From Rhipicephalus microplus (taxonomy: Eukaryota; Arthropoda; Arachnida; Ixodida; Ixodidae), in NCBI RefSeq assembly GCF_043290135.1, contig NC_134710.1:322683017-322747016 (forward strand): DNA of 64,000 nt, written 5' to 3'. Shown one piece after another: positions 1 to 11,559 of the stretch. A program made the translations under genes and the position numbers. The stretch's first letter is position 1. Each line of letters begins with the position of its first letter. Below the pieces are notes generated by a model. That model was given only the letters and a program-made list of their open reading frames with translations, did not search any database and was not told the DNA's origin.

Positions 1-2130
1 AGACGTTCACGATCACTAAACACAAATGAAGACACCGCGCTAGCCGTCTGACAGCAAAGTTAATAGGGAGGCCGAAATCCCTCAGTTCCCACACAATAAA
101 ACTCGAAAAGATGATTCTGTGCGAAGCTTATGTGGCCAGAATTCGTTTGCGTCCACAGTTTCTTCGGCTTCAGTGGTGTTGCTCTCCGTATTTGCCTTGC
201 CTGACCAAGATGTACAGCGTGTCTACCCGCTTATGCGTCCGAATATTACCCACGTAGCTGTGCTACTACATTTGGTTTCGGCACTGTTGTAGCTCTTTTT
301 TCTTTACTTGAGATTATCTTCGCATATTCAAGGCATTTCCACTATCGCTTGCGTGGCAGGAGCGACTCGGCAAACGTAGTATCATTACCCCCCTAGTAAT
401 GTCGAAAAATCGTGATAGTTGATCATTTAGCTAATGTCAATATTTTCGTTTACTGTAGTAATAAGAAAACTAAGAAACTATTGCATTTATTATGACGCGC
501 GTAGGTGATAGCTTTGTTTCACCGTGTTTCTCGCATTCAAAACTGCCATATTCCGGGGACGTTCGTACAGGGACATGAATAATTTTTTATTGTAATCTTC
601 TTTCATCCCTAACCATTCACTCGATGCATTAGGGTATTGAATGTACGACGAGCGTACGATATACATCGACTCTAGGTTCCGTGAATAAGCGAACATGCAT
701 GCGAAAACAAAACTGCTGTGCCGGTTATAGCTGAATGTGTAATGCAGAATGAGGCGGCATGCTATTCGTGTATTTTTATGGGCTTCGTGTTTCGCGAGAT
801 TTTTATTGCTCCTTCGCGCTTTTATTACTTCATACATCCGTAACCACTGTATGTTTGCTTTGGACACACTGGTAGCATATTTTGCCATGGAAACACATGC
901 GCCCTTTGAAACGGAAAGTTTTTCCTATTCGAGGGAATTGTTGCTCTAACAACTCATCGCAAAACAGTGCAAGCAACGGTACATTTGTCAGATAGACGAA
1001 AAGGACGTTGGTGGTAGCTTTCTGTGTTCTCTCAGTTAAGTTCGGTTCTTATATAAAGTAGGCTAAAGCAAAAACAATACACAAAAAATGCGCGCTTTGC
1101 GAGTATAACAAGTTCTGTCAAAATGTATTTCTGTTTATGTAGAGTAGCAACAATATTACTTAAAAACTTCGTAAAAATGTTTATCCTAAAGTTTTTTTAC
1201 GCAAATCTGTATGATTCTGCGTTTGGTGCTTCATATGTGTTAAAAAAAGCCGATGTTGGACAATTATGTTTCTGCAACTGCACATGGTGTGCTTAATTTT
1301 TACAGACACATTCTTCTACAAACTTCGAAAATGGTATGTAAGGCTTGCTATTTTGCCTTAGTGAAGAGGCAAAATAAAAGACAGTTTTAAAGGCATTGGC
1401 ATTTGAAAATTCAAGCCTTAAATAACCGATTAGTAAGTGCAGATGAATAATGCAATAAGACTGTTCGTTCAGTGAGGAGCGTTTAGCTACTCAGGAATGT
1501 AGAAAAAAGATGTAGGCGATAGAACTTCAAAGAAGCCAACCCCACAGAAATTAAAAACTTAGCAACGCAGTAAGTTTCTAAATACATTATAACATGAGAA
1601 ATAGCAGAAAATAATGCCAAAGAAAGTATAGAAGGGGGAAGGTTATTAGTAGAAAATTAACCCAAGTGTGAAGAAAAGTTTTCTGGTCTGTGCTCACGTC
1701 AAGCTTTTCTCCACTTATCTTTCTTCCCATTTACATTATGTGTCCTACTAAAACATCCCGTATACTTACGATGGCATTATTGTCTGTTAGTACTAATTAT
1801 TATGTGTCCTAGAAAAAAAATCGCCCTTGTAATTTGCTCTTATTTTCTAATATGAAGTATTGAAACTGGAATTACGGCTATACGGAATCAAATACAGCTT
1901 TATTGTATTGCTAGTTATAGGATGTATAGCAACTTAATTGGCACTCGCGGCTACTTGCAGCTCGGTAGGTATGTATGATGTCTTCAAGATGAATTCTTTC
2001 CTACCATTCGCACTGACACTAAAGTAGTGCAATCAGGGGCACTTCAGAGATAATAAAATGGTCATTTATTGCCGCATATAACTTTGTCGCCGATAATAGA
2101 ACACTTCTCCAGCTTGTACTTGCCAAACTT
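1..2130. other. AT-rich stretch without recognisable gene
   Basis: I see nothing here I can name. The stretch is AT-rich with scattered poly-A/T runs. The only open frames are short (up to 132 codons, 490-888 on the minus strand), lack recognisable motifs and look like chance frames. No repeat structure is evident by eye. Confidence 0.5.
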
Positions 2131-2242
2131 CTGAGGGCGTTCGCACGTGTTACAAGGGCTGCAATGCCAGTATCCACAACACGTCTCGAGCTCTTAATGA
2201 TGTTCACCTTAACCTTCTCGCGTCTGACACTTCCACAAGTAC

Positions 2243-3214
2243 GTGTTTCAATTCCAGGAAAACAGAAAAAAATCAAACTTGCCTTCATCAGCCCTAAAAC
2301 AATTGAGCTTGAGCCATCTGCACGAAATGTACAACAACCACGTGCACATATACACCGATGGTTCAACCACAGCGTCTGGTTCTGGTGGTGCGGTGGTGAT
2401 TCCAGCTAGAGGAATCACTCTGCGAATCAAACTGTCACATGTGACTACGTCCACAGCGGCAGAACTTGCGGCTTTGCGTGGCGCCCTAGAGTACATCCAA
2501 TCCCAAAGACCGAGTAAATGGGCTGTGTTTTCCGACTCAAAACCAGCCCTACAGAGCATGCAGTCAGTCCTTCGACGAGGTTGCCATGAACAATTAACTT
2601 ACGAAGTTGTCAAGCTTGTTCACCACGTCACAGAAACAGGCCACGAGGTCAAGTTTCAGTGGCTTCCTGGCCATTGTGGGATCAGTGGCAATGATTCCGC
2701 AGACAACGCAGCTCGCACATCGCACCAAGAAGAACACACCCTTCCGATTCCTTTGTCAAGGACTGACGCTCCAAAGCAACTTGGTCACCTGGCACGTAGT
2801 CTGAGTCTGCAGGAGTGGAACACCCCAAGCATAAGACATACGAGACTATACCAAATACACCCTCGGCTGGAACTTCGACCTCCATCCGGACTTCGTCGAC
2901 ATGAAGCTACACTTCTTTGTCGCCTTTGGTTGGGGGTTGCCTTCACAAAAGCATATAGAACCCTCATCGGATTGACCGACAATGCGGAATGCGACGTCTG
3001 CTGCACCAAAGAAGACATCGACCATCTGATATGCCATTGCCCTCGATTTGCCTCGGAAAGACAGAAGCTTTCGGATGCATTGCGACAATTGGACGATCGG
3101 CCACTCTCTGTGCCGATGCTACTGGAACACCGTCATCGCCTTTCGTCGGCTCAAAAAGCAGTCAAAGCTGTCTTGTGCTTTTTGAGGACTACAGGCCTAT
3201 GTGACCACCTTTAA
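2243..3214 (+). pseudogene. Non-LTR retrotransposon ORF2 C-terminus (RNase H + CCHC tail)
   Basis: This 323-codon open frame is the C-terminal part of a LINE-type ORF2. An RNase H domain starts near residue 34. Its acidic residues are visible in YTDGS, in AELAALRGAL, in SDSKPAL and in GNDSADNAA, giving the D-E-D-D set that cuts RNA in RNA/DNA hybrids. Near residues 250-270 there is a cysteine-histidine tail, CDVCCTKEDIDHLICHC, typical of tick RNase H-bearing non-LTR elements (I/R1-like groups). No reverse transcriptase or endonuclease precedes it, so the copy is 5' truncated. The ATG at 2243 is simply the first one in frame and not a natural start. The upstream 2130-2243 may be more of the element in another frame. 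It is probably a dead insertion, although the remaining frame is intact, which suggests modest age. Exact clade is uncertain. Confidence 0.85.
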
Positions 3215-3550
3215 CTTTTGTGTAGTGCCACCGCTGCATACGCGCCAGCCGATTGACTGATAATCCTCTTTTTTTTCTCTCTCTCTCTCTTTCTCTTCTC
3301 TTTTCTCTCTCTCTCATCTTTATGCCCCCTTCCTATTCCCCCAGCGTAGGGTAGCGAATCGGGCACGTGCCTGGTGAACCTCCCTGCCTTCCCTCTTGTT
3401 GTTTACCCCCCCTTCTCGCCTCTCAATGACAACTTTCTCTCACTAATCTCAGCCGTATGCTCTGAGCCCGGACCGAGTATACAGTTACAAGTTGGGTTCA
3501 AAGACGCACAGCATCAGGGTTCCCATTGGGTATATTTGAAAAGGAGTGAA
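3215..3550 (+). mobile_element. 3' UTR of the RNase H LINE, with (TC)n tract
   Basis: The region directly follows the LINE stop codon. It contains a pyrimidine-rich tract of TC/TTTC repeats at about 3269-3320 and then a GC-richer segment with the words ACCTCCCTGCCTT. I recall similar 3' UTRs in tick LINEs. No clear poly-A tail or target duplication was found, so the right end is approximate. Confidence 0.55.
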
Positions 3551-5120
3551 AACTCAAGCTAAAGCTTTCTAAAGTAGGCACGTTTTATAATTTCAGCTCC
3601 AAATTTGTTTCCAAAAATAAAGAAAGTGACACTATGTAGTATAGTTGCGATGTAATGTAATAAAAGGATGTAATGTGCGAATGTAAATAATGTAATTTCG
3701 AATAAGCAAAAACGAAGTGTAACAAGCACAATCCTCTTGGTTGGTCTCGAAGCCACCGGCCACTTGCAAATGCGTTATTAAATCTTCTACTTTCAGGAAG
3801 ACTACATTTAGTTTGTCCATAACGAAGAGATTTCTTGCAAAAATAAATTTGTTTTAACCACTTAGCGAGAAAATTGGACGTTGAAGCTGTTTCATCTTGA
3901 CGCCGTTGACCAAAATTGATAGAAAGCTAAAATAATACCGGTCTAGCTTTACGTAGCGAAGTCTGGTTGAAGGTGGATGATTCGGCTTCATTTTATTGTG
4001 GATGTCTCCTTCATGCACTGTGTCTCCAAATTACAATCTGGCTTCATCAGCGTGCTATATGTCACACACAATGCGTTTCCTTATATTCGCGTGCCTCTCT
4101 GTTTTTTTTTTCAGATGAAGGGAAGCTCGTTGGTTATTTCGATGCGCATTAGCACTCTGGTGGGAGAAAAACGCGTGCACGCATAGGCTGACAGTATAGG
4201 GAAGATTATAAACACTGGTAATGCTTTATATTACTTTCAGTTTTATTATCGAAAAACGCGCAGAACTGGCCAGTAAATGCGTCAAAATGGCAGTGCAAAG
4301 TGGCCAGAAGTAACCATGGAGCCAACCTAATTTTTTGTCTGTCACCAGGCAGAGTCGGGAAGTAGCGATATTGCGCAAAGCCTCAAACGGCAGCCGTGCA
4401 CAATATTCCAAGCTCTCACAAAAAGATGGTCTGCGTCTTCTACAACTGGAATATCCTAACTGAAAACAGCGGCTTCATATGCCGTGAGCACTCAGAAAGT
4501 TGATTTCTCGTAATCCGTAACAAGCACTCTCCTAGCTTTTTGAATACTTCGAAGAAAAGATATGTTCAACATTCTCATGGATGGCACTTATTGGAGGATT
4601 TGTGAGATCTTCTCTGAAATGGTTCTGAGCTTCAGCGAACTACTTTACTTTGAAAGCATTGTCATCATGCCTTAACTTGGTCGAATGGATTGGAACACCA
4701 GCACCACACATGCTCATATAAGGAACGCAATGAGATTGTGCAGTAGAATGACGTGATGCCATTGTAAAAATAGAAAGTTAAGTTTAAGTAACTATTAACT
4801 GCAAAAAATTAGTCGCGTTGTTATTTCACAGCGATAGGTTGAAAAGTATTAGGCTTCAGAAGTTTGTATTACTGCTTTCATAAGGACTGTTAAGTGATTA
4901 CATGAAGCATTTTCTGCGTTGAATTAAAAACCGGCACAAACAAAAAAACACCACTGAAGCACTCCGTACAAATGTTTAAACAGCAAACGTTGAAACATGC
5001 GGCCTCTGTGTTTAGCAGTGGTTTCATTCCGACATGGTAGTGAAGCCTTTCACAATTATTTGTTGCATGTTCCTGCTTCTTAATGAGGTTAGACACATGT
5101 TTAGATTGGGTTTACCACAG
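3551..5120. other. No supported gene
   Basis: The stretch is AT-rich, has only short chance frames (60-71 codons), and shows no motif, tandem repeat or terminal repeat I can support. Confidence 0.45.
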
Positions 5121-5960
5121 CGTTGATTTCGCACGCCACACATTCTGCCTCGCATGATGACCATCATGGAAGAGTCTCAAAAGCGTTTCAATGCGTTTCA
5201 CAATGCCTTAATCACTGTGGTTGTTGTCACAAAACTTGCGCTCACAGAAGTCACAGCCGAAACCAATGCGCCGCTTCAGAAACTACCGCCGAAAGGGGGC
5301 GATCGCCCTGGCGAACGCGCTCCCCTATCATCTTATAAAGACGCTGCAACACCGCGTTGTTGAAAGCGTTTGACTCCACGAGCTGGTTTGCAAAATTTCC
5401 ATTCCTGATTTGTCGCGGCTTCGAAGGCTGCCGGATTATCAGTACGCTCTTGCTGCCGACACTGGCGAATGCGAGCTCTCTCACGTTTGCACTCTTGGTG
5501 CTTTTCTAGATTGGCCCGTGACGTACCCATGTGGACGGTTTCCGAAGAAACTAAGGCGCGCGTGGTGCGCGCGACGTCTGCGACGGCAAGGACGACGTCA
5601 CTCACAACGAAGCCCAATAGCGCGCGTGCTTGGGTACGGCTCGGTGAACGACTTAATTGATAGAACAGCCAATGAAGACCGCTCGTTACACTACGACCGG
5701 ATGGTTTTCTTTTCTCCTAGCTATAAATGTGCTTCCGCAATAAAAAAACAGAAAAAGAGAAGACTAACCTTAACAGGGCGTACTTTTTGGGCGCCAGTGG
5801 CAAGTGTCGTGCCGACGCCTCAGACACATCGCTGCATGTTCGCAAATGTAGATATGCTGGCAATCTTGTGCTAGTTATTATTGCAATAGCAGTTATATGG
5901 GCACTCTATGCACACTCTAGGCTAGATTTTGCCACTGGCATCAGCGTCCAGCATCCGTAA
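5121..5960. other. GC-richer island with unrecognised overlapping frames
   Basis: This block differs in composition from its AT-rich surroundings and carries open frames on both strands: 5410-5874 on plus (154 codons, Arg-rich middle) and 5333-5617 and 5251-5484 on minus (94 and 77 codons; the first is Arg/Gln-rich). I recognise no family in either direction. A decayed transposon or a decayed exon are both possible, and which strand was coding cannot be decided from the sequence alone. Confidence 0.3.
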
Positions 5961-6009
5961 GATCGCACAATAACTTCACAGCAGAGGGCAGCAACCCGGG
6001 GTGATCAAG
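5961..6009. other. Short spacer
   Basis: Short stretch between the GC-rich island and the left gag-like fragment. Nothing is recognised in it. Confidence 0.3.
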
Positions 6010-7630
6010 TATAGCTCTGTTGGGCGAGGCTGGTTGTTACGCTCAGGGCAACATAAGCACGGTTTGAGCGTGAAAACAGGAGGAAACACAGCCGGCATTC
6101 TTGCGAGGAATGAACGAGGTTAGAACGCCTTGCAAAATCGACAGTTTCGTAGGCGTCGCATTTTTCGTCGTGGGGGATGCAAACGCCGTGCATGCAGGTT
6201 GCGTGCCCGTTGATCGTAGCTGATTGGGCGATGCTTGTGTTCCCGCAGAGTACAAGCGGTTGTTTGGTGGCTTTTAGGGAGTTTTCTATGGTGACGGCGC
6301 AGATGCTCAGACCAAAGGCGCAATCTTGAACGCTAGTGCGGAAAAGTTTCTTGGCTTTTCTTTCCGCGAAGATGGCTAAGAGGTGGAAGCAATCATTTTT
6401 AGTGGTCGTTGTTCATGACATTCTTTAGGCTGTAAGTATGTTTGCGATGTAGCTTTAGTTCCTTGCTGTCCTTGTTGATGTGTTCGTTTTAGCTGTTCGG
6501 GTTTTGCTTGTTCCTTTTTTTGGCGTCGCTGATGATGCAGTACCTGACGAGGTGGACTTCCTTTTGAAACATGAGCCTGCTTTTTCATGCTGGTTAATGT
6601 GACCAGCAAATAGTTGGTACTTATTAGGGTGTCGCGATTCGTGCCAGACAATGAAGGTTGTACGCCAGAATTCATAGAAAGACCTGCTGTGGCTCTTGCG
6701 ACGCCATTCTTAATGGACGCTTCTGGCACACGGCAGTGCTTGACAGTTGATTCATCCTAGCCTCCTGTGTTAGTTGGACTCTCAGGTGGCTTGGAATTCA
6801 ACGGCGACACCGCGAAAGGCTTAATTTGGTCAGATTTTACTTGACAATGTCTCTTTGTATGTTCAACTTTGTAACTCAGAAGTTCTGATGCACGAATATG
6901 AACGGATGGGCCTAGGCTTGGCTAAGTATCTTCGGAGTTTCTCAGCTCTATACCAACCGTAGCGAGTATGTGAGCATGAGAGCGAGCGTTGTGAGCAACT
7001 GAAAAACCAAGCGACGTAAAACCCGGAGGTGCATGGTCCAAGTGTGCGAGACAGAGAGTACGGTGCACAAGGTGGCTCCCTAACATGAGTGCTATCGTAC
7101 AGTGATGACGTAAAGGTTGATTTTCTTGTAGTAGCAAAGTGTTGTAGAAGGTTGACTCTTCCTGCAAACAGATCTGGATGCCTTTCAGGAAGTGGATGCT
7201 TTAATTTTTCTTCTCGGAATGGAATTGACTGACTCATTAGGTCTGTTCCAATGCGTGAGGACTACTGGGGTTTGTGGCAACTGAGCTCAATTGCCTTCAT
7301 ATAGTGAGTTGTAATCAAGTTTTTATCGTAATCACACAACTGGGCAATCATTTCCTGTTTGTTTTTTTGCCATGATTCATAGTTCTCGAATATGTGGGTG
7401 AGGTAAAATTTGAAAGCCTCACTGGTGACATAGTCGCTGAAATTCGTGACCATCTCCCGTTCTGACCATGACGCAGCAGTATCATGGCGTTCGAAGGGGT
7501 TGAATAAGTCCTCTACAGGCCGATCTTCCACTGATCCTGTGTACTTCGGGATGTTGAGGTCTGTCAATGATGATGCCATACTGCTAGTCACGGCATACGG
7601 AGACGATGCGCTTCTACAGTGTATGGTCAA
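6010..7630 (-). pseudogene. Gag-like retroelement ORF fragment (left copy)
   Basis: On the minus strand 7630-7262 encodes a 122-residue N-terminal part with the motifs IPKYTGSVED, ASWSEREMVTNF and EAFKFYLTHIFEN. This resembles the capsid part of LTR-retrotransposon Gag proteins. The plus-strand frame at 20660-21565 matches it along the same segment (IPKYTGAVDN, ASWSEWEMITNS, EAFKFYLTHIFEN). Further on, 6729-6376 and 6323-6120 encode Lys/Gln- and Arg-rich tails that also resemble the right copy (for example ARRLHPPR versus AHRLFPPR), though frames shift between the pieces. No protease, reverse transcriptase or integrase follows. The protein would package or bind RNA if functional; this copy is broken by frameshifts and stops. 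The assignment to Gag rests on capsid-like spacing, not on a diagnostic zinc knuckle. Confidence 0.6.
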
Positions 7631-7799
7631 GGCGTCATGTTGAGGGCTTCGTTGATGATGCGTTGCCGGTGAAGTGGCTGCCAGTTCTTCATCCTTTTAG
7701 ACCTGTGTGACACTTTGATGTCTGGGAGACAGACGTTGCCTGGCTCATACGCCATGTTTATTCTTTTTTACTTCAGCTTCTACCACCCATCTCTGCCTT

Positions 7800-7801
<2 letters not shown>
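7631..7801 (-). other. Leader of left gag-like element with poly-A signal
   Basis: Read on the minus strand, this segment contains AATAAACATGGCGTATGAG, which is also present at the same distance upstream of the right copy (20477-20496). The AATAAA followed by conserved sequence suggests an LTR or leader region. Its outer end abuts a (TA)n tract, as in the right copy. Confidence 0.5.

Positions 7802-7830
<29 letters not shown>
7802..7830. repeat. (TA)n microsatellite
   Basis: About 29 bp of uninterrupted TA dinucleotides between the left gag-like element and the dispersed repeat. Confidence 0.95.
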
Positions 7831-7834
<4 letters not shown>

Positions 7835-8183
7835 GAAAGAAAAACTGGTAGATCCCACGTACTGTGGCTCGATGATATGCGAAACACGAATGAGGAAGGT
7901 CGAATTGTCACATTGAAATTGGCACAACTTTACGAGGCAGACATAAATTACGTCGTACATGACTCCCATCCCATGATTATTATGTTTGCGCCCGCCGTTT
8001 GTGCTCGCCATGTATTCACGTCACGGAATACCAAATTTGGTAAATGTGAAGCTAGCAAACCCGCCACGAGCTCGCTATACACGTATCATGTAGTCTTGTT
8101 TTCCCTGGCACCATGCCATGATTATCTTGTTTGGCCGTGTCATCTATCTTCGCCGTCTGTTCACGTCACGTATTACCAAACTT

Positions 8184-8187
<4 letters not shown>
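7831..8187 (+). repeat. Tick dispersed repeat, left half
   Basis: This is the left half of a repeat whose right half lies at 18384-19252. It contains the words ATACCAAATTTGG (8028-8040) and GTCACGTATTACCAAACTT (8164-8182), about 145 bp apart. The half ends at CTTAAGG, directly followed by (TA)n. The right half begins after (TA)n with TATGAAGCTAGCGAAACGACC-like sequence, and elsewhere in the same repeat these two parts are contiguous (18517-18550). I recognise it as a common ixodid repeat family but cannot give a formal name. Confidence 0.75.

Positions 8188-8258
<71 letters not shown>
8188..8258. repeat. (TA)n microsatellite
   Basis: About 71 bp of TA dinucleotides. The tract abuts the left LTR of E1 and probably expanded from the native GGTATATATGAAG site of the dispersed repeat. 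Confidence 0.95.
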
Positions 8259-8260
<2 letters not shown>

Positions 8261-8261
<1 letters not shown>

Positions 8262-8431
8262 GATGTAACGGTGAAGGCAACCTTTATTAGGCCCAGAAGA
8301 CATCATGAAGCGACCACACCCAAAGCACACAGAACTCAGGCAAGCCAAGTCCCCACAGCAGATAAGGATGACGACCACTCATGATGATGAACATGTGTAA
8401 AGATAGTAGATGTGCTTAATGAATGCCTACA
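8261..8431 (-). repeat. E1 3' LTR
   Basis: It begins TGATGTAACGG and ends CCTACA on the + strand, and matches 13355-13523 along its whole length. The two bases before it (TG) make the exact edge ambiguous by 2 bp. Confidence 0.88.
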
Positions 8432-8452
8432 CTAACTCCCCCCCCCCCCCCA
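8432..8452 (-). other. E1 polypurine tract
   Basis: A run of 14 C residues at 8438-8451 reads as poly-G on the element's strand, immediately upstream of its 3' LTR, the position of the plus-strand primer. Confidence 0.7.
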
Positions 8453-8492
8453 CGTGAAAGCGGTCATCCTGACCGCAGTTCTTGGCTGCAGT

Positions 8493-9122
8493 TTAAAGCG
8501 AAGAGGAACGCCGTATGAAAGGCTTCATGTGGGATACGTGGACTATTTCTGCTGCCCTGCAGCGGAGGTCCGCTGGAAGAAGAACGGGTGCCATGTGATA
8601 AGTCACAGGAGACGTTTGCTCCGAAACAGTGTAGGGGCCAATAAAACGTAATTGAAACTTCTCGCACAGGCCGGGAGTGCGAATGGGTGTAAGAAGAAAG
8701 ACTTCGTCGCCAGGGCTGAAGGACGCGGCACGATGAGAGGCATTATATTCAAGCTTGCGATCCTGTTGCTTGGCTTCAGTGTTGACGTGAGCCAGCTGGC
8801 GGCAATGAAGTAGTTGAGACACGTATTCTTCACTTGAAGATGAACATGGTTTAACAGGCGCAGAGAAGAACAAAACATCGAGGAAAGAAGAGGGGAAGCG
8901 ACCATGGACGAGGTAGAACGGCGAGTAACCGGTTGTGCGCTGTACAGAGGTATTGCACGAAAAAGTAACAAATGGCGAAATGGTGTCCCAGTTACTGTGG
9001 TCCGGTTCGATATACATCGCTATCATATCTGACAGTGTACGATGAAAGCGCTCAGTCAGGCCGTTTGTCTGAGGATGGTGACTGGAGCTTGTATTGTGCG
9101 TAGTGCCGGATGCCTTGAGCAC
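8493..9122 (-). pseudogene. E1 integrase C-terminal half
   Basis: This 209-codon minus-strand frame carries the last part of the integrase catalytic core and the C-terminal domain. HPQTNGLTERFHRTLSDMI holds the glutamate of the D-D-E triad. Downstream are the conserved words NWDTISPFVTF, TTGYSPFYLVHGR and GDEVFLL, then the C-terminal HVSHMKPF near the end. In Ty3/gypsy elements this part joins cDNA ends to host DNA. The frame ends at 8493, about 60 bp before the polypurine tract, which is the expected position for the pol stop. The ATG at 9122 is internal and not a real start: the frame should continue from 9056-10330, from which it is separated by a frameshift. Confidence 0.9.
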
Positions 9123-10330
9123 TTCTTCGAGTTATGAAAGAAATATTCTTCGACGGTGTCGCTCGGGATTACACGAGAAGTTCTGTGACGAAGGATTATT
9201 GCTCGAAGGATGAATTCAGCCACTTTGGAAGCTGATGCAGAAGGCACGGGAGCTGTTTCGACGTAGCGGGTCAGGTGGTCGACAGCTGTAACTATCCATC
9301 GATTGCCCGTGACAGTCATAGGAAGCGGACCAAACAGGTCAACGCCAACTACCTCAAATGGTTGCTGGGGACACGGGAGCAGTTGTAATTGTCCACTTCT
9401 AGTTGATGTAGGTAGCTTGTGACGCTGACAAATGGCGCATGAGGCAACGTACTTAGCGACGCAGGTGGGGAAGCCTGGCCAGTTGTAGTGACATCTTATG
9501 TGGTCATACGTTTTCTGGAAGCCCATGTGTCCAGCAGACATGTCGTCGTGATATGTCTTGAGGACTTGACCCCGAAGAGAGCAAGGTAGAACAGGCACCC
9601 AGCGTTGACCATGAGGGTGGTAGATAGGACGGTACAGGACAGGGTTGTTGAGCTTTAATTGCGTCAGCTGTCGGTGAAGACGGGTGTTAGGGGGCCAGCA
9701 AGTCCCTTCAAGACGGTCCATGATGCGGTGACAGTAAGGGTCAGCACGTTGGTGAGATAGGAACAAACCACACTCGCTTGGAGAAGTTGGGTCCACAGGA
9801 GCTAAGGACGAAACATGTAGGGAACAGACGGCCGAAAGCTTGTCAAGTGTGGCAGTGGCGGGTTTGTTCAGTGGCTCCGAAGAAAGCGGGCAACGCGAAA
9901 GTGCGTCGGCGTCTTGATGTTTGTTTCCCGACTTATATGTAATCGTGAAGTCGTTTTCTTGTAAGCGAAGAATACAGCGACCAAGGTGGCCGGACAAGTT
10001 CTTGACTGTCGAGAGCCAGCAGAAGGCGTGATGGTCCGTAACCACAGTAAAGTAGCAGCCATGGAGATAAGGTCGAAACTTTTGTATCGACCATACGACC
10101 ACTAGGCACTCCTGTTCGGTGATGGTATAATTTTTTTCGGCAGGGGTCAGTGCATCGCTCATGTATGCGACGACTTTCTCACGTGAAGATTTGCCTCGCT
10201 GTAGGAGAATTCCACCAATGCCTGGACCACTAGCGTCTGTATGCAGGAGCGTAGGCGCGGTTTTGTCGAAATGGCAGAGGACTGGTTCGGATGTGAGTGT
10301 ACGCTTCAGTTGAGCAAACAGCCGCTTCAC
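9056..10330 (-). pseudogene. E1 RNase H and integrase N-terminal half
   Basis: The 424-codon frame starts inside the end of reverse transcriptase. The RNase H domain follows (residues ~25-145), with acidic residues in HTDASGPGIG, ITEQECLVVVW, VVTDHHAFCW and HQDADALSR. The integrase zinc-binding domain (HDDMSAGH ... CAIC) follows, then the catalytic core with its first aspartate in VVGVDLFGPLP and the second in VIPSD near residue 390. After that the frame drifts into nonsense, and the true continuation is in 8493-9122. A frameshift between the second D and the E of the triad therefore inactivates integrase, although all three acidic residues survive in the DNA. Confidence 0.9.
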
Positions 10331-10526
10331 ATTCAGGAGACCTCACAAAGGCGACGCCTGATCCGAGCAACTTGTGCAATGGTGAAGCTATTGCGGCGAA
10401 GTCTCGAATGAATCAGCGAAAATAAGAAGCGAGGCCTTCTTTGGCTTTTTCTGGATGCGGGAAGTGTTGGGTAGCGGAAATCTTGTCTGGATCAAGACGA
10501 ATACCGTCCTTGCGTACGATGTGGAC
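10331..10526 (-). pseudogene. E1 reverse transcriptase thumb region, decayed
   Basis: This interval lies between the palm domain (10527-10976) and the RNase H frame. Read on the minus strand it should hold the RT thumb and connection. No clean frame crosses it, implying at least two frame disruptions. Confidence 0.6.
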
Positions 10527-10976
10527 TCACACTTTAATCGTCTTGCTCGCAAAACGGCACTTCTTGGTGTTCAGCTGAAGGCATGCATTTGCAAGGCACG
10601 TGTGAACTTCGTCCAGTCGTTGCAAGTGCTGAGGGAAGGTTGACGAGAAAATAACGATATCGTCTAAATAGCGCAAGCAAGTCTTCCATTTCAAACCTCG
10701 TAAAACTGTGTCAATCATCCGCTCGAATGTTGCTGGAGCATTGCAAAGGCCGATTGGCATGACGTTGAATTCATACAGCCCATCTGGTGTTGAAAACGCT
10801 GTCTTTTCTTTGTCACCCTCGTGCATGGGTATTTGCCAGTAACCTGAACGCAGGTCTAGGCTTGAGAAGTACTCGGCACCTTGCAGTGAATCCAAAGCAT
10901 TGTCTATGCGCGGCATGGGGTAAACATCTTTGTGGGTAATCTTATTAAGTGCTCTGTAGTCCACGCAAAATCGCAA
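10527..10976 (-). pseudogene. E1 reverse transcriptase palm/fingers
   Basis: This 149-codon frame is the core of a Ty3/gypsy reverse transcriptase that copies element RNA into cDNA. Visible conserved blocks are FCVDYRALNKIT near the start, [61 protein letters not shown] and the catalytic YLDDIVIFS near residue 108. All the catalytic aspartates (D of LDL and both D of YLDD) are present. The frame ends near KCRFASKT, short of the usual GHVVS block, because of the disruption at 10331-10526. The ATG at 10976 is internal; the N-terminal part lies at 11068-11535. Confidence 0.93.
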
Positions 10977-11067
10977 GGAGCCATGTTGTTTTCCTTATTT
11001 AAACAACAGGGGATAACCAACGACTCGCGGAGGGACGGATGTTCTGTTGCAGCATATCGGCTACATT

Positions 11068-11535
11068 TCATTCAATGACCTCACGTTCAGACGAAGAGAC
11101 GCGATGTAGTCGACGGCGTACGATAGAAGTGCCATCGGTCTGGATACGATGCCTAATAATGAACGTCTGTACCAGAGATGAGGAATGGGCATCACTCAAT
11201 CTCCTATGCTTTTGTAGCAAGGCAAGCAACTCATCTGTCTGTGAAGAGGTCAGCTCTGGACTAATAATCGCAGCAAGAACAGAAACGCTTGATGAACGTC
11301 CAATAGAAGGAAGGTCAGAACACGCTGGCATAAGCGGGAGAACAGAGACAGGTTGGGATTCCGTAACCCAAGCCATTGTGGTGCCTTTAGGAATGACAAT
11401 TTTCTCAGACGTCTGATTTGTAACGTATATAAATCCGGAGCCATTGTGGAACCGCGCTAGACCTGAAGCAAGGGCTATACCTCTTGCGAGACAGCGTGTA
11501 GATGGTTGGACAAACACGTCACCAGAGTCGATCAC
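11068..11535 (-). pseudogene. E1 protease-RT linker and RT N-terminus
   Basis: A 155-codon frame between protease and RT. Its middle carries KIVIPKGTTMAWVTESQ, typical of the Ty3/gypsy connector, and its end, ELLALLQKHRRLSDAH then HRIQTDGTSIVRRR, corresponds to the RT N-terminal arm that precedes the first palm block. It should join 10976 downstream; sequence at 10977-11067 is out of frame or stopped. Role: connector of the pol polyprotein, no separate activity. Confidence 0.75.
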
Positions 11536-11559
11536 ATTAGAAGTGATGGTAACTATTCG

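Noticed and set aside
490..949. Overlapping ORFs 490-888 (-) and 749-949 (+)
   Set aside because: Opposite-strand shadows without motifs or start context in AT-rich sequence.
7715..8384. ORFs spanning (TA)n tracts (YIYIYI repeats) at 7715-8185, 8118-8384, 18132-18416 and similar
   Set aside because: The frame is open only because TA repeats encode Tyr-Ile; flanks belong to non-coding repeats and LTRs.
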